Assembly: GCA_029204225.1 (NCBI GenBank)
Contig: CM055094.1
Location: forward strand, 8,851,234 to 8,915,233
Source of the DNA: Diphasiastrum complanatum
Taxonomy: Eukaryota; Streptophyta; Lycopodiopsida; Lycopodiales; Lycopodiaceae
DNA: 64,000 bases
Direction of reading: 5' to 3'
Part shown: positions 1 to 12,200 of the stretch, piece after piece
Position numbering within the stretch: the stretch's first letter is position 1
How the letters are laid out: the number at the start of each line of letters is the position of its first letter
Translations under genes and position numbers: made by a program
The notes under the pieces: model-generated
What the model saw: the letters and a program-made list of their open reading frames with translations, nothing else
Database searches by the model: none
What the model was told of the DNA's origin: nothing

Positions 1-523
1 GTTATCGGTTTTCGTATGTGCAATGTTGCACCAAGAAATTCAATGTCGGATTCCGAAATATGGGCAATGTCGGATTCCAAGATGTGCAATGTAATAACTA
101 ACTAGGAATTTTGGAACTATGTGCAATGTCGGATTTCAAAGAGCAATGTCATATATACGAAACAAAAAGAAATTCATAATGTAATAACCATGAAGTAATG
201 CAATAAGATATTGCAATTCATAAACATGAAGTAATGTATGAATAGAAAGTACCTCATGCTTGTTATTTGATCCAAATGTCGAATGCAATCCAAAAATATT
301 GCCTCAAAAGCAATCCAAGAACAACTCCTTTCCAAGAACATGACTCTAAGAACAGCCCAATCAAAATTCGCGCGTTGTATTTTACGCATTTTTTAAGGTT
401 ATTTTTAACCTAATCAAGGACATCGGATTTCGACATAATAATTCGTTGGCAGGCATACGTCGGATATTCTTCGGACTTCTTTCGGATGCCTCCAAATTGT
501 GCTCTGTTAACAGACGTTGAAAT
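1..523. other. AT-rich non-coding DNA with short repeats
   Basis: No gene is visible. The first 150 bases carry several scattered, imperfect copies of a short motif, CAATGTCGGATTYC, often preceded by GTG. They look like a decayed minisatellite or the edge of an LTR. The segment ends where Copia reverse transcriptase coding begins. Confidence 0.4.
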
Positions 524-526
524 TTG

Positions 527-1540
527 ACATTTACTTCATCCCAAATTTCTGTCGACTCTAATGTTTATCTCAAGCCCAAAGGTCCAAGCTATGTTATAAT
601 AGCTCTATATATTGATGACTCTATGATCATCAGCAATTCGAATCAGTTACTACAAGAGACAAAGTCTCAATTGTCGCCAGTGCATTACCTCCTCGGGATC
701 GAGATAACTAGAGACTAAGCAAATAGAAAGTGCGCGATAAGCCAAGAAAGGTATCTAACCAGTGTACTTTACAGGTATGGCATGGAAAATTGCAAGTCGA
801 CAGACTCGCCTATGGTTTCAAGATTCAAACTGTCGAAGGACATGTGCCCGACAACCGAAGCAGAGAAGAAAGAGATGTGCAAATACCCTTATCAGTCGAT
901 AATCGAATCGATCATATATGCCATGGTCTGCACACGACCTGATCTTGTCTACACAGTCAACACATTGGCACAATATATGTCGAATCTCGGCCTACCTCAT
1001 TGGAAAGTTCTATTGAGAGCATTGATATACATTCAAGCCATGAAGCACTATGCTCTGTGCTATAATGGAAATACAAAGGATGCTCTAGCTCTAAATGTTT
1101 ATTCAGACTGGTTGGAGATGTGGACACACAAAAATCCACTTCTAGCTACTTATGCTTTTTAGCAACCGAACCCATCTCATGGAATAGTCGAATGCAAAAA
1201 TACATTTCTTTGTCTTCCATAGAGTCCAAATATATTGCAACCACCTTTGTAGTAAAGAAAATAATTTGGCTCAGAAGATTGCTTCAAAATCTAAGATTCT
1301 CTCAATTCTAAGATTCTCTCAATTAAGACCAACTATACTCCATTGCGACAATCAGAGCTGCATTGCTCTATCTTTGAACCCACAAAATCACTCTAGAACT
1401 AAACATGCTAAAGCTCAATTTCATTTTCTTAGAGAAAAATCTGAACAAGGTTGTCGAATTATGTGATATTGATAGTATGTTGGCTGATATCTTGACAAAA
1501 CCCCTGTAGATGGAAAAGCATGTTGTTTTATGCAACTTAT
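527..1540 (+). mobile_element. Ty1/Copia remnant: RT end to RNase H
   Basis: This is the second half of a Copia pol gene. In order it shows the RT active-site segment (ALYIDDSMIIS, for the usual YVDD box), the connecting region (RYGMENCK, then YPYQSIIESIIYAMVCTRPDL), the RNase H segment with the first acidic region changed, and the tail pattern ADILTKP, here broken. Stops and frameshifts occur throughout (for example near 716 and 1160), and no gag, integrase or upstream LTR remains. The nearest relative in the window is the minus-strand remnant at 31370-33103, which shares SNQ-LQETKS and PVHYLLG. It is a dead fragment. Confidence 0.85.
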
Positions 1541-3589
1541 TAAAAACTGTGATAATTAACCATGAATGTTGAGATAAATATGATGAATCCATGACTACCC
1601 TAAGAACCTTCATTCAATCTGTGTAAAGAAGAGTTATTTCCTTGGTGTTCAATTGATATATTAGATGAGACTAAATAATCTTCTAATGTCTCAATTCCAA
1701 GAGTTGTGAGAATATCAATCTCTATTAATCCTAACCACACTCCCAATTTGACTTAGACCTTTATATTGGAATTCATTTACAAGTGATATCTTAATCCTTA
1801 GCAACCATGAGTTTAACCATAGATTTTGGATGTAAATTGTGGTGAAAGAAGTGGAAAATTAACATATTGGATCACATTAGACGTTTTAGTATGAGAATGA
1901 AGCATAATACTGACCATGAGGGGTTAATAAGGTGATGGCAAACCATGTTAAAATTGTTTTGTTGAATCACAAATTCATGAGTGGATTATCGGAGTCCATC
2001 AGGAAGAGTTGTAAGGCGTCCAGAGAAATGGATTATGTTGGATTTGAGTGTAAACGATATTTTTCTATATGGAGTATAGGGTAGCTAGATGATCAGTTGA
2101 ATTTCTAGGAAATTATTTTAGATGGTTAAGAATCTTCTTGGAAGAGGAACTAGTGGTGTGGACATCAATAATTTCAGTAGAAAATTTTTGGACTATAAGA
2201 ATATGATTTGTAGGAAATCTACATACCTCTATTGATAGTTTTTATCCATTTGCCAAGTATAAGATTAGATTTTATATTAAAATTTTATTAAATATAGACA
2301 AACATAGTCTAGAAGATCGAAGTAGCCATGTAATCTAAAATAGATAATTAGTAAGTTGATTTCGAATCAGCAACAGTTATATTTCGATCCTTAGCCTACA
2401 TCAATTTACCGAAGACAGTTAAAAGTAATGCGATCTACAATAACTCAAACTCGGAATCGATCCATCACTTACTTGATACTGAGATGAAGGGGAGAAAATG
2501 GTTATATTGTAGCAAGACTATAAAGAGCCCTTGTACTTCACTTTGAATCAGTGAAGGATCAAATTGTTACTTCTATTGTTATATCTCTGATGTTATGAAT
2601 GAATGTCTCATACTATCTTGTCATTCCAGACTTTACTTATAATGTTATCATTTACAATTTTGCACTTATATTAAATGATTAATGTTCATATGTATGGCAT
2701 GGCATGTAGATCAATTGAGGATGATCGTGTTGATGCGATTACATGTTTTGTTATGAGAGTACACATATATTATATCAATGAGTACATTGATAGAATGTAA
2801 CGGAATGTTGAGGTTCTAGTTTCATTTGTCTTTAGTGACTATTTGTGTTGGAAAGGATGTTATGAAACATGGGGAAACCATAAAAGAAGTAGAGTACTTG
2901 TGTAATTGGTTAATTAATCAATTTATGACAACACTTGAGTTGTGTAATTTATCAAATGAGAAAGATCGATGCATTGGAAATGTCATTTCACCTATTTTTA
3001 ATCTGATTCATTTGAAGTATAAAGATGGTGGTTCTTGATGCCTAACATAAACATCCTTTGATAACTAGAATTCTATTTATTTTGCTACACATATGCCTAA
3101 TAGTGAATTATCATTGCTAACAGATCTCTTTGGTGAACAATATTTTTTATACTAAACTTAAAATCTCTATTTTTTGATTTAGTGAGCTATGACATGATTT
3201 GAATTTGTGGCGCCGTTGTCGGGGATCAAAATTGTAACTGATAATATATGATTGATAATTGTGTAGTAGTTCGTCGAAACTTTACTATCCTAAAGACAAA
3301 AGAAATTCAGAGGTGTGTGTGCACAATATAACTGAAGACATGCTACCATGGAAATAAACGTACATAAGAGACCTCCTGACAAACTCGTACTTATGTCATT
3401 GAGATATCTTGGGGTTTGTGGTGGAAGGCATTTCACGTTCCAAAATGAACTTGGTTTTGGATTCACCACCTAAGCAACGAGGGGGGTTGGTAAGAGATTT
3501 TAGTAGGTCATCATATTCAACTTTTGACATCGCCATTGTACTCAAAATGCTCTTTTAAGCCTATGGTTGCAATTGTAGGCAATTTCGAG
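1541..3589. other. Intergenic AT-rich DNA, no gene recognised
   Basis: About 2 kb without supported coding sequence. A purine run near 3480 (GAGGGGGG) resembles a polypurine tract but has no clear LTR next to it. The stretch may hold decayed LTR sequence from either flanking Copia remnant; I cannot delimit one. Confidence 0.3.
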
Positions 3590-4560
3590 ATGGCAAACAT
3601 GGGAGAATCCATTTTGAGTGAAAATAACAAATTGGATGGCATTTTCAACTATGCGGTATGGAAATTCAAGATGAAAAACATCTTAATTGAGAAAGAATTG
3701 TGGGATATCATCACAGGGAATGAGAAGAGACCGTTGAATGAAGCAAACATCAAAGTGTTCGACGAGAAGGCGAGAAGAGCACTAACTTTCATCAACTTGT
3801 CAATGAAAGACCATACCATTACGCACATTACCAATGTAGTTACGCCAAGGCAAGCTTGGGATGTATTAAGAGAGCATTTTAAGCTATCAAATCCATCCAA
3901 GATCATGTTTCTAAAGTCAAGGTTGAATAATGTTTAAATGGAACGAGGAGAGCATGTTTAAGCGTACATAACCAGAATCAAGACAATGAGAGATGAATTG
4001 CATTCGATTGGTGAGTGCACACACAACATGGAGCTGGTGCACACTGTATTGTGCAACATTGCAGAATCCTATCAAATGTTTGTGCACAAAATATCATCAA
4101 GAGAAAGATTGCCCACCTTTGATGAACTCGTAGGAATCTTGATGCAAGTAGATTAGAGATGAGAAATGGTCAAGGCTAGACGCCAAACTATAGATAATGA
4201 GGCACATACGACACACCAAAAGCAAGGCAAAGGGAAGGGCGAGAAGGAGTCAAAACAACAATATGACAAGGCTTAGGAGGACGAAGGATCGTCCAGTAAG
4301 ACCAAAATGAAGGGTAAGTGCTTCTTTTGTGGCAAAAACAGCCATAGGAAAACTGAATGCCAGAAGTATCTAGCAGAATCACGCAAGGGAAAACCAAAGC
4401 AAACTAGCAATCTTGTCGATAAAGGAGAGGTCGAAGATTCTAACATTTTTATTTTACCATTATCATCAAATCAGGAGGATTGGGCTTGGTACATAGATTC
4501 GGGAGCCACTAGACATCTGACATGGAATAAAGGCTAGTTTAGTAATGTTAGCTTTCACTT
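3590..4560 (+). mobile_element. Ty1/Copia remnant: gag and start of protease
   Basis: A plus-strand Copia gag starts at the ATG at 3590 (MANMGESILSENNKLDG). It has the usual gag core (YAVWKFKMKNILIEKELW, then TPRQAWDVLREHFKL). A CCHC zinc knuckle lies at about 4318-4360 (CFFCGKNSHRKTEC), followed by the aspartic protease site (WYIDSGATRHLTW) at about 4485-4530. Four premature stops lie in the gag frame between 3935 and 4160. The element breaks off at about 4560 just after the protease motif, and no integrase or RT follows. It is related to, but not the same as, the gag of the nested element at 8893-14208. Confidence 0.85.
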
Positions 4561-5500
4561 GGTGATCACATCTGCGACTCTCTATAGTATGATCTATTAT
4601 TAAATTAAGATAATCCACCATTGCGAGTGCTTCGATCTAGTTAGTAACATCAGTGTCAAAGTCCTGGCATACAGTAAGAGGTTTTCTAAATTTGTCTTGT
4701 GTTTCAATCCTATCTATCATGTGGTTTGTCATTTAAGATTACTTCTCTTCATTCCATTGGTAGGCAACTTTGGTAATCCAAATATCGAACATGGCTTTTT
4801 TATTCTAATTTTTCAAAATGATACAACATGTCTCCTTGTCTCATAGCCAAGGCCATCCTAATATCACACAATAATTGGGTGACTCTGATAATTTCACTAT
4901 AATAAAAGTGACAGCAAATTATACAATTGTTGTGTTGACATGGACAATCATTGCTAAAGCTAGTGATTTTTTTTAATCTTTCTCAACCAACATGATGGTG
5001 ATCTTAGCCATCTATCTGCAACTGCTACGTTAGGTATCTTTCATCAGCCGATGACTGGCTACCTCTCATGTAGCAGATTTCGCCGCTCCAGTGACTCAAC
5101 TTGCTATTGCAAAAAACCAGCCTCCTCATCAAGGGTACCTAGTACATTGCATCAAACTAGTGACTCGGCAGCCGGCATATGTTAATGGCAAATGGCACAT
5201 GATGATTTTAAGAGAGTCATCATTTCATGATTGACTGCTAAAAAGGGTCCAAGTGACATTATTTGACTCGTGGCACACATCCAAGTGCGAGAGCGTAAAA
5301 GATACCTTAGCCACTAAGCATCGTAGCGGGCCTAAGATTTGCCTAGCTCATGCCTTAATGGCACTACGATCTATATCCCGACACCGTTGGATTGTGTTCT
5401 TGAAGACGCTCAGATTCTACCACGTTGCTACGATCAACCATTTAAAAGAGAACATATACCACGTGGCAAACATCCAAGTGATAAGATTCACAATCCACCG
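4561..5500. other. Non-coding upstream flank of SEC22
   Basis: No gene or element is recognised. The last part carries CACGTG-type boxes, including the palindrome CCACGTGG at 5459-5466, and may include distal promoter of the downstream gene. The open frame across 5253-5699 has no recognisable domain. Confidence 0.3.
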
Positions 5501-6109
5501 TGCTCCCGATCCCTCTTCTCATTCTTTTCTCCCTTTCACTTCTCTCTCCCTGTTTTGGCTTCGTCTTTTCCATATCCACTCGCTTGAGTTTTCACGTCTC
5601 TTCGCGCTTCTAACATTTTCTGTAATTTTTGTCATTGATCGTCTTCTGACAAATCACGGCCTGCAATTGTACCTGCCTCCGCCAGGATTTAGCCTCTAAG
5701 AACATCATGGAGGTTTCCATTTTCCGTATCAGCATCTGCAATAGTGAAGTAATCTAGGTTTCATCTGCTATTTTTTGTATAATATCCAGAATCTGCAAGA
5801 TCTGATGATTGGTATATGATGCCAGAAGCCAGCAAAAACTATTTCGATTTTCATGAATGCATGCAGTAATTGACCTTATGTTAGGGTACAAGTTACCCAG
5901 GGCAAAGCTCTGAAACCCAGGGTCTATCAAAGGACCAAAGTGTTGTGAGGAATCAACACACAGACGGTGCTGTTCTGGAAGATAATCTCATAGATGCAGT
6001 ATTATATTGTAGGGAGGTAAATAGAAGGAGACGAAGACGGTTTAAAAGTTCTTCAGTGAAGTGTTTGAGTGAGATAGATATTACAGGCTAGAACTTTCAG
6101 AGAAGCAGG
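5500..6109 (+). promoter_or_regulatory. Probable promoter and 5' leader of SEC22
   Basis: A strongly pyrimidine-rich stretch (about 5505-5620) resembles a plant transcription start region. Between it and the SEC22 start codon there are AG|GT donor-like sites (for example GAG|GTTTCC near 5712) and acceptor-like sites (ATTACAG at about 6090 and AAGCAG just before the ATG). The 5' leader may therefore contain an intron. This is inferred from composition and site patterns only; no transcript is available to place the start. Confidence 0.35.
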
Positions 6110-6297
6110 ATGGTGAAATTGACCATGATAGCACGAGTTGCGGATGGCTTACCTTTGGCAGAGGGACTGGATGACGGCCGGGATCAGAAGGATTTGGACT
6201 TTTACAAACACCAGGCGAAGTCTTTGTTCAAGAAGTTGTCTCAAGGGCACCACGAGCCCTCACGCATGTCTGTTGAAACTGGATCGTACTTTTTCCA
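6110..6297 (+). CDS. SEC22: SEC22 exon 1 (longin domain, first half)
   Basis: Codes for residues 1-62 and two bases of the next codon. It begins [13 protein letters not shown] and ends at [11 protein letters not shown] plus CA. The donor is CA|GTATCC, and the split codon is completed by the C that opens exon 2, giving His. Intron 1 is 343 bp (6298-6640). Confidence 0.93.
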
Positions 6298-9200
6298 GTA
6301 TCCTTACTGTTCTGTTTAGGGCTACTTCATTGTTGTTATCCTTAACTATGGTGCTTCTTGTCTATTACAGTAAGATTCAGGCAGAAAATGGGTTTGTTTC
6401 ACCTATTAATCTAGCTAGATAAACATATTGCAATTCTTACAGCCACTTCGGTAACTGTATCTTGTTTTAGGTCACACTTTATGGTTTTCTTTGAAAGTCT
6501 TTGTGGGACGTGATGTAGGTTTTGATAACACCGTAGCCCTAACATTATCTTGAAACGGAGGTAACATCGAGATTGTCTTCATCCCAAAACAAGACACGTG
6601 AACAAAGCTTGAGTGCATACCCCTTGACACAACTTTCCAGCTACATCATAGAGGGTGGTGTCTGTTATCTCACCTTATGCGAACGATCTTATCCTAAAAA
6701 GCTTGCTTATCAGTATTTAGAGGATCTACAGCGAGAGTTTGAAAAAGTAAATCGGTCTCAAATAGACACAGTGGCGAGACCCTATGCTTTCATCAAATTT
6801 GGTAAGTTACTTCTGTAATTTGCAGATGATTTTGATGACAATGAGATGAGCCTTGGCCTTAGGAAGTTTGCAAGCCTCAAGACAATTCTTTTCTTCCACA
6901 CAAGGAATATATCAAGAACTTTCAATTATATCAATCATGATTCTTGCTCTATGCTCAAGGACAAACAAAGTTATTGATATCAATGAAGGGAGGAAACATT
7001 GTTGTTTATTTCTGTGGTCTTTGTGTGTCAGCAGATTATGTAACATGAAACATTCGAATGCCTCGAAATGATGCCATTATTCAACAGCTTTGCTTGTGAG
7101 ATTAATTGTAGTTTATATTATTTTGGGTAATTTTGTCACGCCTTGAAACTTTGCAACCTTTTTCAGATTAAGTTTTATATTCACATATTTTCACAGATTC
7201 TTATTTCAAAATGTTTACGAATCTATGACTAAAAGATATCGAGATGTAATAGTACCACCAGATTATTCCCAGCTTTAAGAGTTGGAAACCTTTAGGTACA
7301 AAGGTATAGCCTAGAGGTGGAAACAACTTTAGGTAGAAAGGTATTACCTAGACTCAACCTTATAATAGCAAACCCGTGTTAACTTTTGAGAGTCGGAAAT
7401 AGCATAATTGATCAACCAAGCCGTAGCTATGGCATCCCATACCCCCACAACTTTTTCCAGGGGGAGATTCCTTGCCTAGTTTAGACGATCTTTGAGAGTT
7501 CTCAACTTTTGCCCCAACAGTTTCAAACATCCCACATGATGCCCTTGGTAACTTGTTAAATAGCCACAACGCATCTGTTTTGAGTACTTGTTGTGCAACT
7601 ACTCCCACATGTCCAATCTTTGTTCTTCTAGTTGATCTTGGGCTACCATCCCAGTTGCCACTATTACTGATCCGAAGTGCTTAGTGTTGAACTTATAAAC
7701 CTAGTTAAATAAATAGTACATGGCACATGGTCATGATTGGGTCCAAATTTTTAAGGCCCAAATAACTTAGGCAAATTTATTTTTTACCAAACTCGCGGAA
7801 GGCCTTCTTGCATGATGATGCCTTTGACCCATTTGAGTTCGGTAGACCCCCATGCACATGTGCATGGGGGAGAATAAGTTAGATTCCCACCTATCATGAC
7901 ATGCATGCGACATGCAAGTAGGCATGCAAATGCATGCATCGAATTGGCATAGAGTAGAGTTCATATAGACTTGAACTAGAATCAAAGTTGGGATCCACAG
8001 CCTGCTGTTTTTCTCCATTTCTACTTGCATGACAATTGCATGTCAAGATTTTACATTGCATGTTCCATACCTAGTTATGTTAGGATCAAGTAGACCTTGA
8101 AATCAACATTACTAGGGTCCTGAGCTCATAATTTCAAGCTATTCTAGCATCATCATTTTACAACAATGGTATCAGAGCTTTGTTTACAGGATTCATGCAG
8201 TCAAAGATGGCAAACACAAGTCTACTCACCTTAAATCCAGTTGGCCTTATATTGGAAAATGGAAGACAGTATTCCATTTGTAAGACTAAGGTTATGCTGG
8301 TCCTCAAGAGGAATGTAGTATGGGAGATTGTTAGTGGAACCCCACCAGCAGGGAGCTACACAAAGAGATCGAGATAGGTGGAATTAAAATAATGATCAAG
8401 CATGTGCTTGGATTAGTCTTTCCACTTCAGAAGACATCCTACTTGAAATATTTGAAATGTATAGTGCCAAAGATAATTGGAACTATCTAAAAAACAAATT
8501 TGAAGCTAAATCCACTTCTGAAGTTGTACATATGTCAAATAGATTGTATATAATGACATGGAGTGGTAAAAGTGATATAAAGAAATTTATATCAGAAATG
8601 AAAAAATACTTTACTTCTCTAGCTCTTGCAGGACAAGAATATGCCATTAATAATGGCCAGAAGTTATCTATTTTTCTTGGTGCTCTTCCTACCTCTTTTG
8701 ACTCACTTTGAACAATTCTTGCAAGAACACCTAACATGAGCTTTGAAACAATGCAATTACAGAAGAAGATCACCTCAGAAGAGAAAGAGCAGCCAACATC
8801 AGCAAGATAGTAAGCCACATGAAGCTTACTTCACCAAGAAGAATCCAGGAGACAAGAAGAAGAAGAAGCAGAAGTCTAAGGAGAGCAAAGAGTGAAGATT
8901 TACAAGACCTAGCTATGGAGTATCTTAACTCAAATGCTAGATCAACTATGAAAGCTTGAGAAAACTTGGCTATGGAAAATATCACACACAAGGAGAATTG
9001 CATGAGCATCTCACAAACTCAAAAGTCTCAAGAAGAAATGAATTGCTAGTGAGAGAGAGGAGGGTGTGGGTCCTCCAAATCCCTTGTGAGGCAAGCACCT
9101 CCTTTACATGCATGGAAAGTCTAGGTGTCAACCATAGGAGTGAGCTACTTGGCCAAGTGGGCACTTGCACCAATTTACATAACTTACAAAAGGGGGTCTC

Positions 9201-12200
9201 ATGCATTTAATTAAAACATGCCCCATGAGTTATGTACAACTTAACTAATGCTTAGCCAAAAGGGGTAAAATAGGCATTACTCTTCAACACCCCCCCCTTA
9301 ATGGCAATTTTATTCAAACCGACACCCAACAAAGTTCTGAACTTTTCAAACTTATCTTTACTAAGTGGTTTAGTAAAAATATCAGCTGTCTGGTCGTTGG
9401 TGTCACAATAAACTAGCTCGATCTCTCCACTGTGCACTTTCTCTCGTATAAAATGCTGGTCCACCTCTATGTGTTTTGTCTGTGCATGATAGACTGGATT
9501 CCTCGCAAGCTGAATGCAGCTTTGGTTATCACAATGTAACAATGTAGGTCTTACTTGAGCAATCTGCATGTCCTCAGGTAGACGGCGTAACCAAATGGCT
9601 TCACAGGCGGACCTCGTAGTCGCCCTGTACTCAGCTTCGGTAGATGATAGAGCAATAGTAGGCTGCTTCTTACTGCACCATGATATAGCCCCTGAACCTA
9701 GGCTGAAACAATAGCCTGTCGTCGATCTCCGATCGTCTCTATCACCTGCCCAATCAGAATCTGAATAACCCTCCAGCTGAAGGTTCCCGTCATCCGTGTA
9801 TCCAATCGCATAAGTCACTGTCCCTCTCACATATCGTAGGATCTGCTTGGCTGCCTTCCAATGTGCTTCGGTAGGCTTACTCATGTATTGACTTGCAATT
9901 CCAACCGCATAAGCAATATCTGGCCTGGTGGTAGTAAGGTAAATTAGGCTGCCCACTAACTGACGATAGAGCGTCTCATTTGCAAATGCTGGACCATCAT
10001 CTTTTGATGGCTTGTTGCTTGCATCCATGGGTGTGCTGATTTGTTTGCTTTCTTGCATGTTAAACCTCTTCAATTATTTTTGTGCATACTTTGCCTGTGA
10101 GATAAAAAGACAACGCTTCCCTTTCCAAACTTCAACTCCTAGGCAATAGTGTAGCAAACCCAAATCTTTCATTTCAAACTCATTAGAAAGATTCTTCTTA
10201 ACACAAGCAATAAGCTTCTTATTGCTTCCCGTGATGAGTAGATCATCCACATAGAGCACAACAACTACAAAGTCTTCTCCTTCCCTGAAGACATAAAGAT
10301 TGCAATCAGACTTACTCTTCTCAAACCCTTGCCTTGCAAAGTACTCATCAATTCGGCTATGCCAAGCCCTTGGCGCCTGTTTGAGCCCATACAAGGCTTT
10401 CCTAAGCCTGCAAACTAGATTCTCCTTGCCTGTTATTTCAAATCCCTGCGGTTGTGTCCATGTAAACCTCCTCCTGTAGGTGCCCATTAAGAAAGGCACT
10501 CTTGACATCCATTTGATGGACATCCTGCGAATGTCTCATCATAGTCTAGCCCCTCTTGCTGAGCATAGCCTTTCGCCACCAACCTTGCCTTGTACTTGTC
10601 CACTGTTCCATTGGCAAGAACTTGGTCTTATAGACCCACTTGCAACCTATTGGTTGCTTCCCTTCTGGCAATGTAGTGAGCTCCCATGTGTCATTCTTGA
10701 CAATGGAGTCGTACTCCTCCTGCATGGCATGTTGCCATACCTTTTCTCTCACTACTTCGTGAAAGAACTGTGGCTCATCTGCATTGAGAATAGTGGACAT
10801 AAGAGCAAAGTTAGTCTCTTGTCTCTCATGAGACCTAAGAGATCTTTTGACACCCTGTTCACTGCTCTCTCCTTCTTCAATCATTTGACCTTCTTTGATT
10901 GTTTCCCAATACCACCTAGGTAGCTTCTTCCTAGCAGTAGGTGATGTGGATGGTGACCACGTATCCCATGGTACTGTCTTAGTCTTCCGTTTGTCCCCAA
11001 CTTCGGCTTCTGGTACTTGGCCAAAAAGAGGTCTCGAACTAGTAGGTTCGATTTCCTGTTGTTGCTCCTGCACTTGAGGCTTACAAGACTCTTGACTAGG
11101 ATCCTCATTCGTGGAATCAATCAAGGGTATGAACTCAGTAGTTCCTTCCTTCTCCTGCTCCTGTATCTTGGGTGCATGCTCTTCATCAAAGATGACATCT
11201 TGACTTAGAATCTTCCTCCTGTTTTCGAGATCATATAGCACATAAGCTTTCTCACCTTCACTATACCCAAGAAAGACACACTTTACGGATTTTGCATCAA
11301 GTTTCTTCCGCAAGTCCTTTGGTATATGTGCATATGCTGTACACCCAAATACTCGAAGGCTGCCCACTTTGGGCTTGTTGCCACTATATGCTTCTTCTGG
11401 CGTGATTCCCTCAACTGCTTTGGTTGGACTTCTATTCAATAGAAAAACAGCAGTTGCTACTGCTTCCGCCCAAAAGGAATTTGGCAACCCCTTTGCCTTG
11501 AGCATGCTCCTCGCACACTCAACTATAGACCTGTTTTTCCGCTCAGCCACGCCGTTCTGCTGCGGTGTATGTGGAGCAGTAAACTGTCTCTTTATCCCAC
11601 ATGCTTTGCAAAGATCTTTGAACTCATCAGAAATATACTCACCACCCTTATCTGACCTGAGAGTCTTTAACCTCTTTCCTGTGTGGTTTTCCACCATAGC
11701 TTTCCACTGTTTGAAGTATTTGAACGCTTCAGATTTCAGTTTCAGAAAATAGACCCATACCTTTCGAGAGAAATCATCTACGAAGGTCATGAGATAGTAT
11801 GCCCCCCCTGCTGATTTGACCTACATGGGACCGCATAAATCTGAATGCACAAGTTCAAGAATGCCCTTGGCCCTGGTAGCTTTTTCCTTTGGAAACTTTT
11901 TCCGCTGTTGCTTCCCTAATGCACAAGCCTCACATGTACCTGAAGAAGACTTAATGCTAGGAAGATCTACTACCATTTTGTGCCTGTTCAAAACTTGCAA
12001 ACTTTTATAACTCAAATGACCATATCTCTCATGCCAAAGCTTGTCCCGATTAGTATCTCTTGCAGACAAGGCCTCTTGGCTAGGAATGGTTGTGAAAAGC
12101 TTGTAAAGACCTCCTTCTTGCATTCCCTTGGCTACCACCTTGAAGTTCTGATCTTTGTCTTTTACCAAACATTTAGAATCATTAAACTCTACCACCATGT

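Noticed and set aside
2826-3038. 70-codon open frame in AT-rich intergenic DNA
   Set aside because: No domain, no neighbouring exon-like sequence, and length expected by chance.
5253-5699. Open frame of 148 codons upstream of SEC22
   Set aside because: No domain or conserved motif, composition like a pyrimidine-rich leader, and it lies in the likely promoter and 5' UTR of SEC22.
8167-8178. tRNA-Met-like sequence considered as a tRNA gene
   Set aside because: Only the 12-base primer-binding complement is present next to an LTR; there is no cloverleaf.
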